Below are positions 12,489 to 27,788 of a DNA stretch of 64,000 nt, in pieces. The position numbers and the translations under genes were made by a program. The notes beneath the pieces were generated by a model, which was given only the letters and a program-made list of their open reading frames with translations, searched no databases and had not been told where the DNA came from. This DNA comes from Cucumis sativus (lineage: Eukaryota; Streptophyta; Magnoliopsida; Cucurbitales; Cucurbitaceae): NCBI RefSeq assembly GCF_000004075.3, contig NC_026660.2, forward strand, positions 28,895,498-28,959,497, written 5' to 3'. Each line of letters begins with the position of its first letter. Positions within the stretch are counted from its first letter, which is position 1.

Positions 12489-14043
12489 TGGGATGAAAAA
12501 GTGTAATTTCTTTTCGTAACTTTGAATCCGATTTTGTATGGCATTCAGGAATCAAAATACAGCGTTTGGCCAAATACTCTCTTTTTAGAAACTTTTATGT
12601 TGCTGCTTTCTTTTTTTCTTCTTATTTTATTATTGGCCTCATCCATTCCCCCATCATATTTTTATCTTCCTTTTCCATCAGTTTACACTATCTATTTCTA
12701 AAATAACATTTTGGTTACGTATAATTTTAGTGTCTGTACTTCAACTTTTAGAATTTATCTTAAATTTAGTTTAGACTGTGTTTAAGAGTTTTCTACCTCA
12801 TACAGCTCAACCCTCACATATTTCTTTAGAAAAAATTACCGTATCTAATCTTTTATATAACTGGAAGTGTCCAATGTTTAGATTTACAATGAAACTTAGA
12901 AGTTGCACACTAAGGAACAAAAGGAGGAATCTCCCTGAAGAGAAGTTTGCATTCTGATTATTAGCTAGTTGGTGGACAATAGCTTGCCAGTTGGAAAAAG
13001 ATAACTAATGATTCGCAATAATACTAAGACCGAGACATGACCTAGGACGATCCTATGTCAGGCAACATTAGAGAATTTTCTACAATATTGGTTGAATGTC
13101 TTCTAAGTTAATGTTTATCAAAATTGGTTAGATAATAGTAATTAATTTCATATAAGAATATAAAATATAACGTGGGTATATTTCCAAAATTTAGTAAAAA
13201 TGTCTACATGTACTTTTTATAATATATAAAAGGTATCAACTGAGTTTAATATTAGTTAAAAATATGGAGACTAAAATTGAATAAATATGACAATGGTCAA
13301 TGATATTTTAACATTCTATATATATATTCTCTTCCAACATCTAAAAACCAAAACTATAAGTGTAGTACGGCAATGTTTCTTTCTTTTTCTTTTTGTTTTT
13401 TGGTTAAGATCATTGTGTGTGGTCTTGAACCTACAACCTTAACAGATTGGCATTTGATTGAAGTTAAACCCATTTGGATGGACCAGTTTGATGATATATA
13501 GACAGAATCTGTATATCCAATAATATTGTACTAACTAACAATCTGTATATCCAAACAATGAAACAACAACTTCACATTGGATGAAATTTTATTGTAGCTG
13601 TGTTTCTGTTGGCCCATATGTTTTCATTCTCTTTAGTCATACAACTTCATTTTTCATTTCCCCCAACTTTCTTGTCCTAATTATAAGTTAACCTATCCCT
13701 ACATGCCAGCTGGTTTCTTTCTAACCAAGTGATTCACATAAAAATGTTGTACTTCCTTTCTCATTACATATTATTTCACTCAAATAGTCTCGTACCAATA
13801 TAACATTCGTTATTGATAAATTTACTGTGATGTACACAAAGATTAAGGGTTAAAAATACATGCCCAACAGATAACTTTGATAGATAATAATGTTTGGTAG
13901 CAGTGTGAGCTTCAATACATACACAAATCAAAAGATAAAACACAGGACATAGCAAATTCTTCAACAAAGAACAGCTATATATATTGTATATTATATTAAT
14001 ATATATAATGGCAGGGAGAACAAATAATAAGTATAGAAAACAA

Positions 14044-16280
14044 TCAGTTTCCCTTGAGCTTCTTTGCAATGCCTGCAAAGTACTTCCCCTGGTGGAAAGC
14101 TTGCTGCAGTTCAAGTTCAGAAGGTTGTCTGGAGCCATCACCGGCTAAAGTTCCAGCACCGTAAGGGCTCCCGCCCTTGATGTTCTCCATCTCGAACATT
14201 CCAGCTCCGAATGAATATCCAATTGGAACAAACAGCATGCCATGATGAACTAGCTGAGTTATGGCCGTTAAGCTGCAATATATAATACAAAATTTTTAAA
14301 ATCGAGTTTTCATTTTGAAATGTTTGAACTCTAAATTATTTAAAAAAGAGACTCACGGAGTAGTCTCCTGTCCACCTCCTTGAGAAGCAGTGCTATAGAA
14401 AATGCCTGCTGGCTTTCCTGCAAGTGATTGTGTTCTCCATAAACTTCCTGTTGCATCCATGAATGCTTTGAATTGAGCGCACATCATTCCGAATCTTGTA
14501 GGGAATCCAAATAGTAAACCGTCAGCTTCAGCGAGTTCACTTGGCGTAATGATCGGTGCTTCACCCTTTGGTGGTGCTTGCATCTTTTCAAGAACCTCGC
14601 TTGGTAACGTTTCAGGCACCTGTTCAAATATGGTACATACTCATTCAGAGGGACTCAAATACCAAAACCAGTTAGAAAATGTATTCAGAATTGTCAATGA
14701 TTAATTTGCGTGAACCTGAAAAAGCACATTCAACTATAGATTGTCTAGTTTGTTTGTATTTAGTTTGAACAAGGCATCTCAACTAAAAATGAAGGATGCA
14801 AGAGTGATAAAACAGGAAAGTAACTCTTAATCAGCAAAACAAAGACGTTTGTTGGTCATTGTCAAGTTCAATGTGAACAGATTTCAGATCTTAATCGAAC
14901 ACGTAAAGAAATGAACGGTTACAATCACAATAAGACTCGCACCTGCCATAATTTGACTTCCACTCCCTCCACAGAAGCAACTCCTTTTTGAATTTCCTCT
15001 GCCAGTCTCAAGACATGTCCATAAGTGGAATAGTATCTGCACAACATACTCATCATTTCCAAAACACCTTACTACATCCATTGATTGACCACCAAAGTTT
15101 TTCTCATACATATATGGCATGACGACCAACCGTATCATAGACAACTATAGTTGGTCATAATTTCTCAAACTCGTAGCTGTTCTTCATTGGAATCAACATG
15201 TATGGTGTTTTTTGGACAAGTGATGTCAAAATAAAGAGAAGAAACTTTTGCACGACAAAACCGAATTCACGACAACGACACACTAAAAAAACCAAAAGGA
15301 AGAAGTTCTCAAGGGAGTTGCATCCTTTTATCTAGAAGAATAAGGTAGAAATATGACTGGTAATTAAAATGGAGACAAGACAATTTTGCTTTCATTGAGG
15401 CCAAAACAACAGTATATGCATTGACATCACACAAGTTAAGCAATGAAAACTTAGTGGAAGTTTCAATAGTTATGGATCAAAAAACAAGTAATAGAAAAGA
15501 GAAGTGGAAGTCCTAAAGCAGGGTCCACAAAATTAGCCAAAAGTTGTTGCATGATTTCCACAGGTTAGGTTAGGTTTCTTAGTCACTTCAGTTTTCATGA
15601 CAGTCTAGTTCACATATGACAGCTAAATTCCCCCATTAGTTTGTCAAACAAAGATCCCATTTCTAGAAGTAACCTAATAATAGGTAAAGAAAACCATAAA
15701 ACTTACACGTGGTAATTAAAATCTACTTTGACTCTGAACTCTTGGGACAAAATTTGAGGGTGTCATTCAAAATTTACTGACGTTTGGTGGAGCAACCAAA
15801 TATTGAAAAAGATATCCAATTAATGTCCTAAAATCATGGATGCTATTCATCTCATTGTTCATGCAGATCATTAAGAAATTTTAACATAGTAAAATACACC
15901 AAGAATAAGTTCATAACATAAAACAAAGCTAGAGTTTGATGGATTTTCAATCGGAAAAAATTAAAACCAGAAAAAGAAATCAGAGTAATCCCTAACAGAA
16001 TCATACCAAAACAGAGTCAACAAGCTCCAAGTTCCCAGGACATCTCTTGATCATTAAAAAACAGAACCTTTGTCAACTGGAGTTGATAATCATTCATGAC
16101 AACGCTTATTGTTTGAATAAAAAAGAAAGCTCCAAAATTGCAGAAAAAATATCGAAATAAATTTGGGTTTATAATTGCCATAAAAGTTGACTACAAAACA
16201 GAGAATTATAATCCAAAGAAAAAACTGATAAATTGGAAGGGATTGAGAGAAGATTACACAATGTAAACTTTGGTGGCCAT
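14044..16280 (-). CDS. FQR1-like: NAD(P)H:quinone oxidoreductase, FQR1/WrbA type
   Basis: Cytosolic or plasma-membrane-associated flavodoxin-like enzyme that reduces quinones by two electrons using NAD(P)H and FMN, limiting semiquinone radicals; Arabidopsis FQR1 is an auxin primary-response gene. Minus-strand exons are 16280-16258, 15036-14943, 14619-14357 and 14272-14044, giving 202 residues, close to the usual ~204. The start MATKVYIV and the following YYSTYGHV form the FMN phosphate-binding strand-loop. [10 protein letters not shown] (about residues 75-85) and [14 protein letters not shown] (about 112-126) are the other flavin-contact segments, and GSPYGAGT is conserved near the C-terminus. 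The tiny first exon (23 bases) and the 1.2-kb first intron are notable; all introns are GT-AG. The 5' leader contains a CTT/GAA repeat at 16313-16333. Confidence 0.95.
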
Positions 16281-16312
16281 TGGTAGATTCTCTGAGTTTC
16301 TGTCTGTATGTC

Positions 16313-16333
16313 TTCTTCTTCTTCTTCTTCTTG
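16313..16333 (+). repeat. CTT trinucleotide microsatellite in the FQR1-like leader
   Basis: About seven CTT units lie 35-55 bp before the minus-strand start codon, so the mRNA leader would carry a GAA-rich run. A common length-polymorphic marker type. Confidence 0.8.
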
Positions 16334-19300
16334 TTCTCTCTAATTTGAGTGGGTGAGCGAAATGTTTGACAGTATTGACATTAAGGGGGACCCCAATTTA
16401 TAGTGCTCTACAAGCTGTGTTCTACAAAAATGTTATTTGATTTTTTTTAATAGCATAATTAATGGGGTCTAACCCCAATTTTGGTGGGGTTTCGTTAGTA
16501 ATAATGTTGAATTATGGGACGGTTGATGTCCACTCCACTCCTTCCACCATCATTGTTTTCATTGATTAAAACTTCATTCTTCTTCCTATCGGAAGCTCTC
16601 CCTTCTTCATCAGGTGAAATATTCAATCTGATTCACTATTGATGGAAGTAAAATTCATCCATTCAATGAATGAAATCATTTTCTAAAAGAGTGATAAAAG
16701 AACCAACTTTCTTCATATGCTTTTCTCACAGTTTTGCACTTCTTGCTGTCCATAGTCCCTTACTTGAAATTCAAGATATCTTGGGAAAGGGGGATTAAAA
16801 AAGAATGAGTAAAATAAGATTGTGATTTGGGTTTGGTTTAAGTTGATAAGCTTTATAATAAAGGTTTTAGGTAAGTGATTAAAGGGGGTCCCATGACATC
16901 AATTGTTAGGTGAAATTAAGTTTAATGGAAAGTGTTTGTAAAATTGTAATGTAGAGAGGGTTAAGAGAGAATTGATAGCCTTTGTCTTGAAGCGTGCGTT
17001 TTTTGTCTTTGTTAATCCATTCCACTCCCTTCATTTTCATCCCATTTACGCTTTGATAATAACATCATTACCAAATACAAATTCCCTGCCCTTCTTGGCT
17101 CCTGAAATTGGGTCACTAATTGCTTCAAACAAGCTTGATATAATTATGTCCAATCTGATGTGAAATCAGTGTAATGTTTGAACTTTGTTATGAGTAGATT
17201 TATCAAGGCCAAGATCGAGAGTTTAGAGAGATAAGAGGCTTATAGACAGAGATAAGGATTCACATAGACAGACTGAGGCCGACAACAAGGACATCCAACC
17301 AATAGACCTCCATCGCTTCAATTACAAGATCCATGATGGAGCTTAACCTGAGCTCAGATGACCCATGAATCAACCCAATGAGAGCTTAAAAAGCCATGCG
17401 ATAGCCTAGTGTGAGTTCAGGTTCAGAGGAGTCAAAAATAGAAATGGAAATAAAGAAAGAGATTGGGGTTTGTGGTGAGGTCCACCAATGTGGAATGGAG
17501 CATTGCTTGTCAATAGGGAAAGACCATACCACTTCTCGGATTTTTCTTTCTACCTTTTTGTAGAGGATTAGAATGGGTGAAGTCAAGAAGAAGTTGAATG
17601 GATTTTGAATCTGTTTCTGCTACAATTTTTATACTTTTTTTTCCCCCTCTTTTGCATCTAAGGAAAGATGGAGAGGAAAATCAGAATGGTGGTAGTGTAG
17701 TATGTATGATGATAGTAAAGCATATTTTGGCCTCAAAACTTTAGCACATGCACTGCTTTGGTCAAAATGGATCATTTGTGGGTCCACTCACTCATCTTCT
17801 CTATATCTTTTTTCATATTTCATCCAAATTAAAATTTATTTCCCAGACCATTTTTTTTTTTTTTATGTTATGACTATTGACAATATTGTAATTTTCACAT
17901 CCTTCACAATTGTATTCATCTATTCAGTTATTTTTATAGTCAGAAGCTTCTTTTAGCTTAAAAAACCCAGAAAACTATTAAGTAGATAACCCCAGTTGAG
18001 GCAACCATCGAAAATAAGTATTAAGGATGAGTTAAGAGCGCATTTCGATTTTAGTTCAACATGTTGAGGTAAAGATATTTCTTAACGAGTTGAATTATGT
18101 TCAATCGGATCTTTTACGGCACAAAAGCTACACAGTCAATTGCAGTATTTTTTAATTTTTCGGATTGTTAAATACATTGGCAAAAGAGAGAGAAAGCTAT
18201 TCCTTTCAGCTATAATTATAAACGAAATTTTGTCGAGGGCTTTCTTTGTTAAATGTTAGGTCCTATTATGGGCTTATAAATGGTGACCCATGTGGTATAA
18301 ACTCTTTAAAAGCCCAAACAGAAAAGACAAATCCCGTAAAGCACTCTGTGCCTCTACTTTGTCTTTCAAGCAACCCACCGACAGGTACTATCTGTTTATC
18401 TTTACGGTTTAAGTATACATACCATACACATTATACATATTTATAATAAATATCAAAAGTTGTGTAATAGAGAATTTTTAAAGATCTCCACTTTTTCTAA
18501 CCTTTTTGACCAATAGATTACCCAATTTGACTCTACTCTCAACCAAACATGTTATTAGTCTATAAAATAAGTTGATAAAATCCACTTTTATTATACTAAT
18601 ATCACACACAATCCCTAAGAAAAAAAAAGCTAATATTGAAGTGATTAAGAATGTATCACTCATAAAAGTCTATCAACGGTTTTTAAATTAAGCTTGAAGA
18701 TACGAAACACATTCGAGTTCTAAATTACCACAGAGTGGGGAAGGCGACAACTTTCTCCTTTATTTGCAATAAGGAAAGGACGAGATTGGATATAAAGAAT
18801 GAAGATTATAAATTTGGAAGAGAAGAACAAAGTTGGAGGGCTCCATGTTTGCAAACTCTGTTCTGTGCTCTGTGAAAATGACTAACAACATATCTTCGTC
18901 CACAGTCCTCTAATGGCCAGGAAGCCAACCAAAACCCATTCTCAATTTCTAACCACAAAACCTTCTTTCACAACCCTACCACATATTAACTTTACTGCAT
19001 CAAAATATCCATTCCACCATATATTTTATTCATCCACTGTTTACAAATCATACTAATGGTTCAGAAATTCTTTGTAGAAAAATTTATCTAGCGGGTCCAA
19101 AAAAGAAAAACTCAGTTGAATAGAGTAAAACATCAAGCAAAGTGAACAGGGGAGTCCGTACAATTGGTACAGCTTCGATTGTATCCCATGTTCTAACAGA
19201 ATCGAGGAAAAGTGATATGGGATTTTAATGAAATTAATTACAACTACATTTACCTAATTGAGGTTTTAAAAAAAAGCATAACAATTAATTTCATTTCATT

Positions 19301-19837
19301 TAACAGCCACACATGACAACCACCGCCACAAAATCGTAGGACAGGACAGGACACCACAACAATACTCGTGAATTTTTAGTTTCTTTAGAACAGCACGTAA
19401 GTTAGCTAGCTTGTTGAGTCAAAAGAAGAAACTTTCATAAATGAAAGCTGATAACAATACTAAATAATAAATTGGAAAAATTTTCTTGGTATAAACCAAC
19501 CTGAAATCATGAAGATTGAAGAACACCTCCAGTGCATAATTGATTCTGTCGTTCTTTATTTCAATTTACATCATATATATATAAAAATATTCAAAAAGAA
19601 GAAAAAGAACCATGATCTTGCCAGATTCTAATATATATTTTTTTGTACAGAAACTATCCAACCAAAAAAGAAGGAAAAAAGTACAAACCTATAATCGAGA
19701 AGAAATTGGACTCACCTCGGTAAGGAGAATGAGGCATCGACATTACGCCACAGCAAAATCCATACATGAGTCATACTCACAAGACAAATCAGAATTCTTG
19801 AGACAAGCTCGAACGAATCCGATTTGATTCCTTCTTC
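16334..19837. other. Intergenic region, no gene recognised
   Basis: Bases just above 16334 are the promoter of the minus-strand quinone reductase gene. The remainder, to the 3' end of the U-box gene, is AT-rich with short unsupported frames (16972-17163, 17386-17586, 17702-17956, 18246-18446). A pair of TGGGCT/AGCCCA site II-like elements occurs near 18268-18316. Nothing else stands out. Confidence 0.5.
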
Positions 19838-20935
19838 TCACGGGGTGTTCCCTTTCAGTATATGAATCAAATTTGCAGCATTTGCTCTGATCTTTTCACT
19901 ATCATCATCAATCAATGTCATACAGATTCCCAAAATGCCTTCTCTTCTTGCCTCCACGCAGAGCCGCTCGCAATGGCAGCAAAGGGAAGCCAGAGTTAGA
20001 AGAGCATATTGAACTCCTCGTGGTGATCCATTCCTCAAAACACGACTCAAAATCTCCACACATCCCTTGAACCATTGCATCTCTTCTCGACCTTCCTTGC
20101 ACTTAGCCAAAACCCCCAGAACCTCCACTGCTCTATCCAACCCAGAATTTGCGATTTTAAGCAAAATGGGAACAGCCCCACATTCCACAACGCGCAAACG
20201 GTTCCCAGGGAATGAACAAATGGCGTAAAGCGCAGTTGCAGCTTCTTTCTGCTCTCTGTTGTTGCCGTTCCGTAAGAGATAAACCAGAGAACGAACTGCA
20301 TAGGGATATGCCCCAATTGTAGCTTTGTTGACCTCCACAACAGCTAAGCTCGTCAGCATCGTGGCCGCTACGGCTCTGCAATCGGCGGACCTAGCTTGAA
20401 GAGCAGCGACGGTGAGACCAATAGCCCCTTCTGCAACCAAACCCACTTTGTTATCATCGTCCAAACTAAGATTAAGCAAGAGGGAGAGAGCTTTCTCTTG
20501 GAGACTGGGATCGTCAGAACCAACGCATTTAAGAACGGCCGAAACGGCACCTGACTCGGTCAATCTTCGACGCACAGCGGAATCGCGCTTTGAAACCCTG
20601 GCGAGTTGATTGAGGCAATCGAGCTTGGAATCAAGAGAGGAAGAAGGAGAGATGAGAATCGAGATTAGGGTTTGAGGCGGCGGATGAGGGAGAAATGGCT
20701 TGGAAAGGGAAACAGGGTTGAAATTTGAAATTAAGCTGCGAAGGGCATGGTTAGGTATTAGAGAAGGGTTTTGAGGAAGGGGCAATTGGGTGATAGGGCA
20801 AGTCCGGTGACCAGCGTCGAGCCAGCGTTGGATTGAGGAACGATCAAAGGTGTGGCCGGAGGAGAGTATTACAGGGTCCGACATTATCTCCAGAGAAATA
20901 GGGCACTTGAAATCATCAGGATATGGAGCCGCCAT
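19838..20935 (-). CDS. PUB8-like: U-box/ARM-repeat E3 ubiquitin ligase, PUB8-like
   Basis: Single-exon gene of 365 residues. The ATG at 20935 (MAAPYPDDFK...) is chosen because the four codons before it lack another ATG and because family members begin this way. Residues 4-75 form the U-box: DDFKCPISLEIMSDPVIL, GHTFDRSSIQRWL, TCPITQLPL and NHALRSLI are the conserved segments that bind E2 enzymes. Residues ~100-360 are Leu/Ala/Val-rich helical ARM repeats (for example EKALSLLLNLSLDDDNK and EAATALYAICSFPGNR) used for substrate choice. Length and domain order match Arabidopsis PUB8 (about 370 residues). It should ubiquitinate proteins in cytosol or nucleus; the substrate is unknown. The leader at 21041-21120 is a long pyrimidine tract on the coding strand. 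Confidence 0.92.
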   Translation of the reverse strand: MAAPYPDDFKCPISLEIMSDPVILSSGHTFDRSSIQRWLDAGHRTCPITQLPLPQNPSLIPNHALRSLISNFNPVSLSKPFLPHPPPQTLISILISPSSSLDSKLDCLNQLARVSKRDSAVRRRLTESGAVSAVLKCVGSDDPSLQEKALSLLLNLSLDDDNKVGLVAEGAIGLTVAALQARSADCRAVAATMLTSLAVVEVNKATIGAYPYAVRSLVYLLRNGNNREQKEAATALYAICSFPGNRLRVVECGAVPILLKIANSGLDRAVEVLGVLAKCKEGREEMQWFKGCVEILSRVLRNGSPRGVQYALLTLASLCCHCERLCVEARREGILGICMTLIDDDSEKIRANAANLIHILKGNTP

Positions 20936-23262
20936 TAAAGCCCACACTTAGTATTTCTTGTGAATAAGAAATCTAACAGTGAGTTAAGGGTTTATGAGGT
21001 TTTGGCTTTGGATGCTCCAACACCATAGACTTCCATTACAGAGAAAGAGAAAGAGAAAAAGAAGAGAAGGGAAGAGTAGAGAGAGAGAAAGGAAGAGAAA
21101 GAGAAAGAGAGAGAGAGAGGCTCTCTACGCTCTTTTATCTAAATCCATCTTTCTTCTTTGATTGAAGCAACAAAGCACACACCCTTCCAATTTACCTAAA
21201 CCCCACTCACCATTTCTCTTTACATATAAAATCATCATTTCTTCATACCATCAATTCATTTTTCACTTTTCTTTTTTGTTGAGACCGAAAAGGAACATCC
21301 TCCACAATAAATATACATCCCCTCAAAAAATGATGCTTAATTAGTGTCTTAATTCCCTAAACTATATTACTTTCTAATATTCCTATTATCTTAATCAGAG
21401 TATATGTGATGAATTGGTTATTATAGTCATGGTTAAGACTGTGTTTGGGTAGAAAATAATATTAATTTGATTTGTTGTAATTGGAACTTTAAACATGGAT
21501 GGACATAAATCATGATAGTGTACTTCTTCAACTGAAAGTGGGTATCACAAATACACAAGGTAATGTAAATAATTCAGTGGAGAAAGAAGTGTAAATTTTA
21601 GAATGGTTGAAGGCAAAAGAAAAGAAAATATAAAAGGGTAATTTGGAGAATTGAGATTGTATGGTTGGTTGGTGGTGTGTGTTTTTGGACTTTGGTGAAA
21701 AGGAGTTGATATGAGTGAGGGAAGAAGAGACTTTCTCAATTTCATTACTTTAATCCTTGAGTTGACAATCACAAAGGTTGCGTAGCTATTATACCTTTCA
21801 GTTTTTTGAGTTTTCACACCATCTAACCAAATTTCCCATTCCAACCTTCTTAATATTTCAATTTCAATGCTTTTCTTTTTTTCATTCTGTCTAAATTTAG
21901 CTTACTTTTCCTTTTTAATTAAATATTTTCTAAAAGGAAAAATAATACTCTACTTTGCAAAGTTTGTTATAAATTAACCTTTTTAAGTATTAAATTGTTA
22001 TCTTCCTAGAAATTCAAAGACTACATTAAGAAGGGAAAACATCAAATTCTTACATCATTGTTTTTCTCATTCAAGAATCAAAAGATAAGATCAACATTAT
22101 TCAACATTTTTTTGTTTGTAATAATAATAATTGAGAAATTCCAATATTTAATTTTTCTTTTGTTGTGGTTATATATATATATATATAAAAATAAAATTTA
22201 TGGTTGAAGAATAGAGATAATTGGTGGTATTATCACATCAGGCTCTTAAAGAAGTTAAAGTTGGTCATAAAAATAGATTGAGATACCTTGAGCTACTTTC
22301 CTTTACCAACGGTCTCTTTTTTCCCTTTTGAAAATTGCTTATTCTTGGACCACTTTTTGTCTTCGAAGAAGCTTAACTTTTCGTTTCTAACTAAGAAGGA
22401 GGATTCTATGTCTCTCTCTAACTAAAACTCAACTCAACTAAATTCTTCATTTCAAATTCATAATAAAACTTACCATCTATCTCTCTATTACTATAAAATA
22501 TAGAAATATTAATGATACATTCTTTTCCTCCAATTCATTCTACGAAAATTCAACATTATTTCTTTACTCTTAAACTTTGATATCACTAAAAGATAGATTC
22601 AATTAATGAATAAATAGTTATTTATTTGTTAAAATGACTTTTAACTTGATTTTTTATTTTTAGAGGTTAAAGATTCAATCCACAATTTTTATTTCCTCAA
22701 TGTTTAGATAAATAGTAATTAGTATTTATTTGAATTGATTTTAACAATTATTTATGTGTATGAATTTTAATTAATTGAAATTTCTATTATACAATTGCTT
22801 TCTTGGTGATTTGTATATAAGACAAATATTTATGTTTATGAGAAGATAAGAACCAATTATTTAATGAAATAAAATTTTAACAATGTTTTTCTTTCCCTCT
22901 TCTTGTTATGTACAGGGCAGAGTTTTAGTATTTTTACATTTTGTGGAAGCTTTTCCTAACAAGATAAAATAGTTGTGTTACCAATGGATCATCTTGCAGA
23001 TATAACTGAAGTGACACTGAGAAAATAATTTAAATGACAAACCTAATCTATAAACCAACAAACCACTTCATTTCTCAACTCATCAATTGTTTGCTTCTGC
23101 TTTAACTTACCTATCAGAAAAATCAATCAAACCCAATCATTTATATGAACAAGATTACTAAAAATGACTGTACTCACTTAACAAACTAACTTCCTATGCT
23201 TTGAAGACGCACAAAATTGCATATTAACATTAGGAGGAAAGAACCAAAACCAAAATATAATA
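20936..23262. other. Intergenic region between the U-box and receptor kinase genes
   Basis: Bases 20936-21120 are the leader of the U-box gene, and 21041-21120 is a GA-rich run (CT-rich in the mRNA). Above this is probable promoter DNA. Bases of about 22900-23262 are probably the 3' UTR of the receptor kinase gene. A TA run lies near 22171-22186. The 21545-21844 minus-strand frame has no recognisable domain. Confidence 0.5.
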
Positions 23263-26597
<3,335 letters not shown>

Positions 26598-27634
26598 ATC
26601 AAGATGTCTCTGAACAGAAATAACCCGTTCGGAAGAGATGAAGAAGAAGAAGAAGAAGAAGAAACAAACAACTTAAAATATAAAATTCAAAGAAAAAAAC
26701 TTCAATGGCGGCGTATTGCTAACATTCTCTGACTTGAGAGAAAATGGTTTGATAGGAACAAGCAACATAAAGCCCTTTTAGGTGAAGATTAGTATTCGTT
26801 TTCATCAGAATTGGAGAAGTTTCAATGAAAATGTTTGGCGCAACACCACTCAAAATTGCAGTCAGACTCATCTCTCTCCTACACCTTTTTTTTAATATTA
26901 TAAATTTACATTACACAACTGTTGTGAGGTAAGATATTTTAATTTTAATAACTCCTTTTGTCATTTTCATGAGCTAATAATTTAGCTCAACTCAAAAAAA
27001 AAAGAAAAAAGTTCATTCTATTTGTTGAGGAAGAAAATTTGTTAGCTTAACATTAATTTCATATAATTCAGTTCAGGCCTTTTATCTTTATAAGTTAAAA
27101 GAATCAATCCCTAAAATTAGAGATTCCAATCTTAAGATTGTATGAAGTTGAAGATAATAATTAAAGATTCAAAAATTTAAATAACACTAAGACAATGGTG
27201 GGATTAGGTTCACTATCCATCCACGATAAACAGTATTTTAAATATTTATTTGGGCAGTGAGAGAGTGGTAGGGTTAGTAGGGTTGAGTTGGTCATTTGGT
27301 TCAAATCATATATTAAATTGATGTTAATTTTTCAACTGCCATTTTTTGGAATTTGAGTACCATTAGTGCAATCCCATAAGGTGTAAAATTAGATTGGATG
27401 AAAGAAAGTATCATAATTTCATTAAAGGATATTGGAGGTAACAATGGATTGATGCAATTGCAATTGCAATTGTCACTCCATGTTAATTTGATAAATATTA
27501 TAAAGATTATGAAAATAGAAAAAGAATGATGCAAGATTCATGGTCGAAGAAATAAAGAATATAAGGGGGGGAGAAAATAGATATATATTAATTAAAAATA
27601 GGTGTCAATAAAGTCCAAAAATCAAACGGAAGAA

Positions 27635-27788
27635 CCCCCCGGCTCCCGGGGTCAGAAGAGAACACCCACGTGGAAAATTCGTTGAAGTTATATTTTTTTA
27701 AGAAGAAAAGGATGAAAAAGGTTAGAGTAGCCAACTCTGACCGTCCTAGCTGGACGGTCATGGGTGGCATCCAAATTTAGCCACGTGG
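27635..27788. promoter_or_regulatory. G-box pair flanking a GACCGTCC hairpin
   Basis: CACGTG occurs at 27667-27672 and 27782-27787. Between them GACCGTCC (27739-27746) and GGACGGTC (27752-27759) form a perfect inverted repeat with a five-base spacer. A CCCCCCGGCTCCCGGGG stretch lies at 27635-27651. The patch is about 1.1 kb upstream of the receptor kinase start and stands out by base composition. Function is inferred only from motifs. Confidence 0.4.

Larger units (their letters stand above)
9596..14043. other. Intergenic region between the bHLH gene and the quinone reductase gene
   Basis: The first few hundred bases are the probable 3' UTR of the bHLH gene, and bases from about 13700 to 14043 are probably the 3' UTR of the minus-strand quinone reductase gene. 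Between them I see AT-rich DNA, a promoter-like patch at about 10158-10260, a T10G14 tract at 12465-12488, an AC run near 11650-11664 and a TA run near 11320-11335. Open frames at 10170-10376 and 11772-11999 have no recognisable domain. Confidence 0.55.
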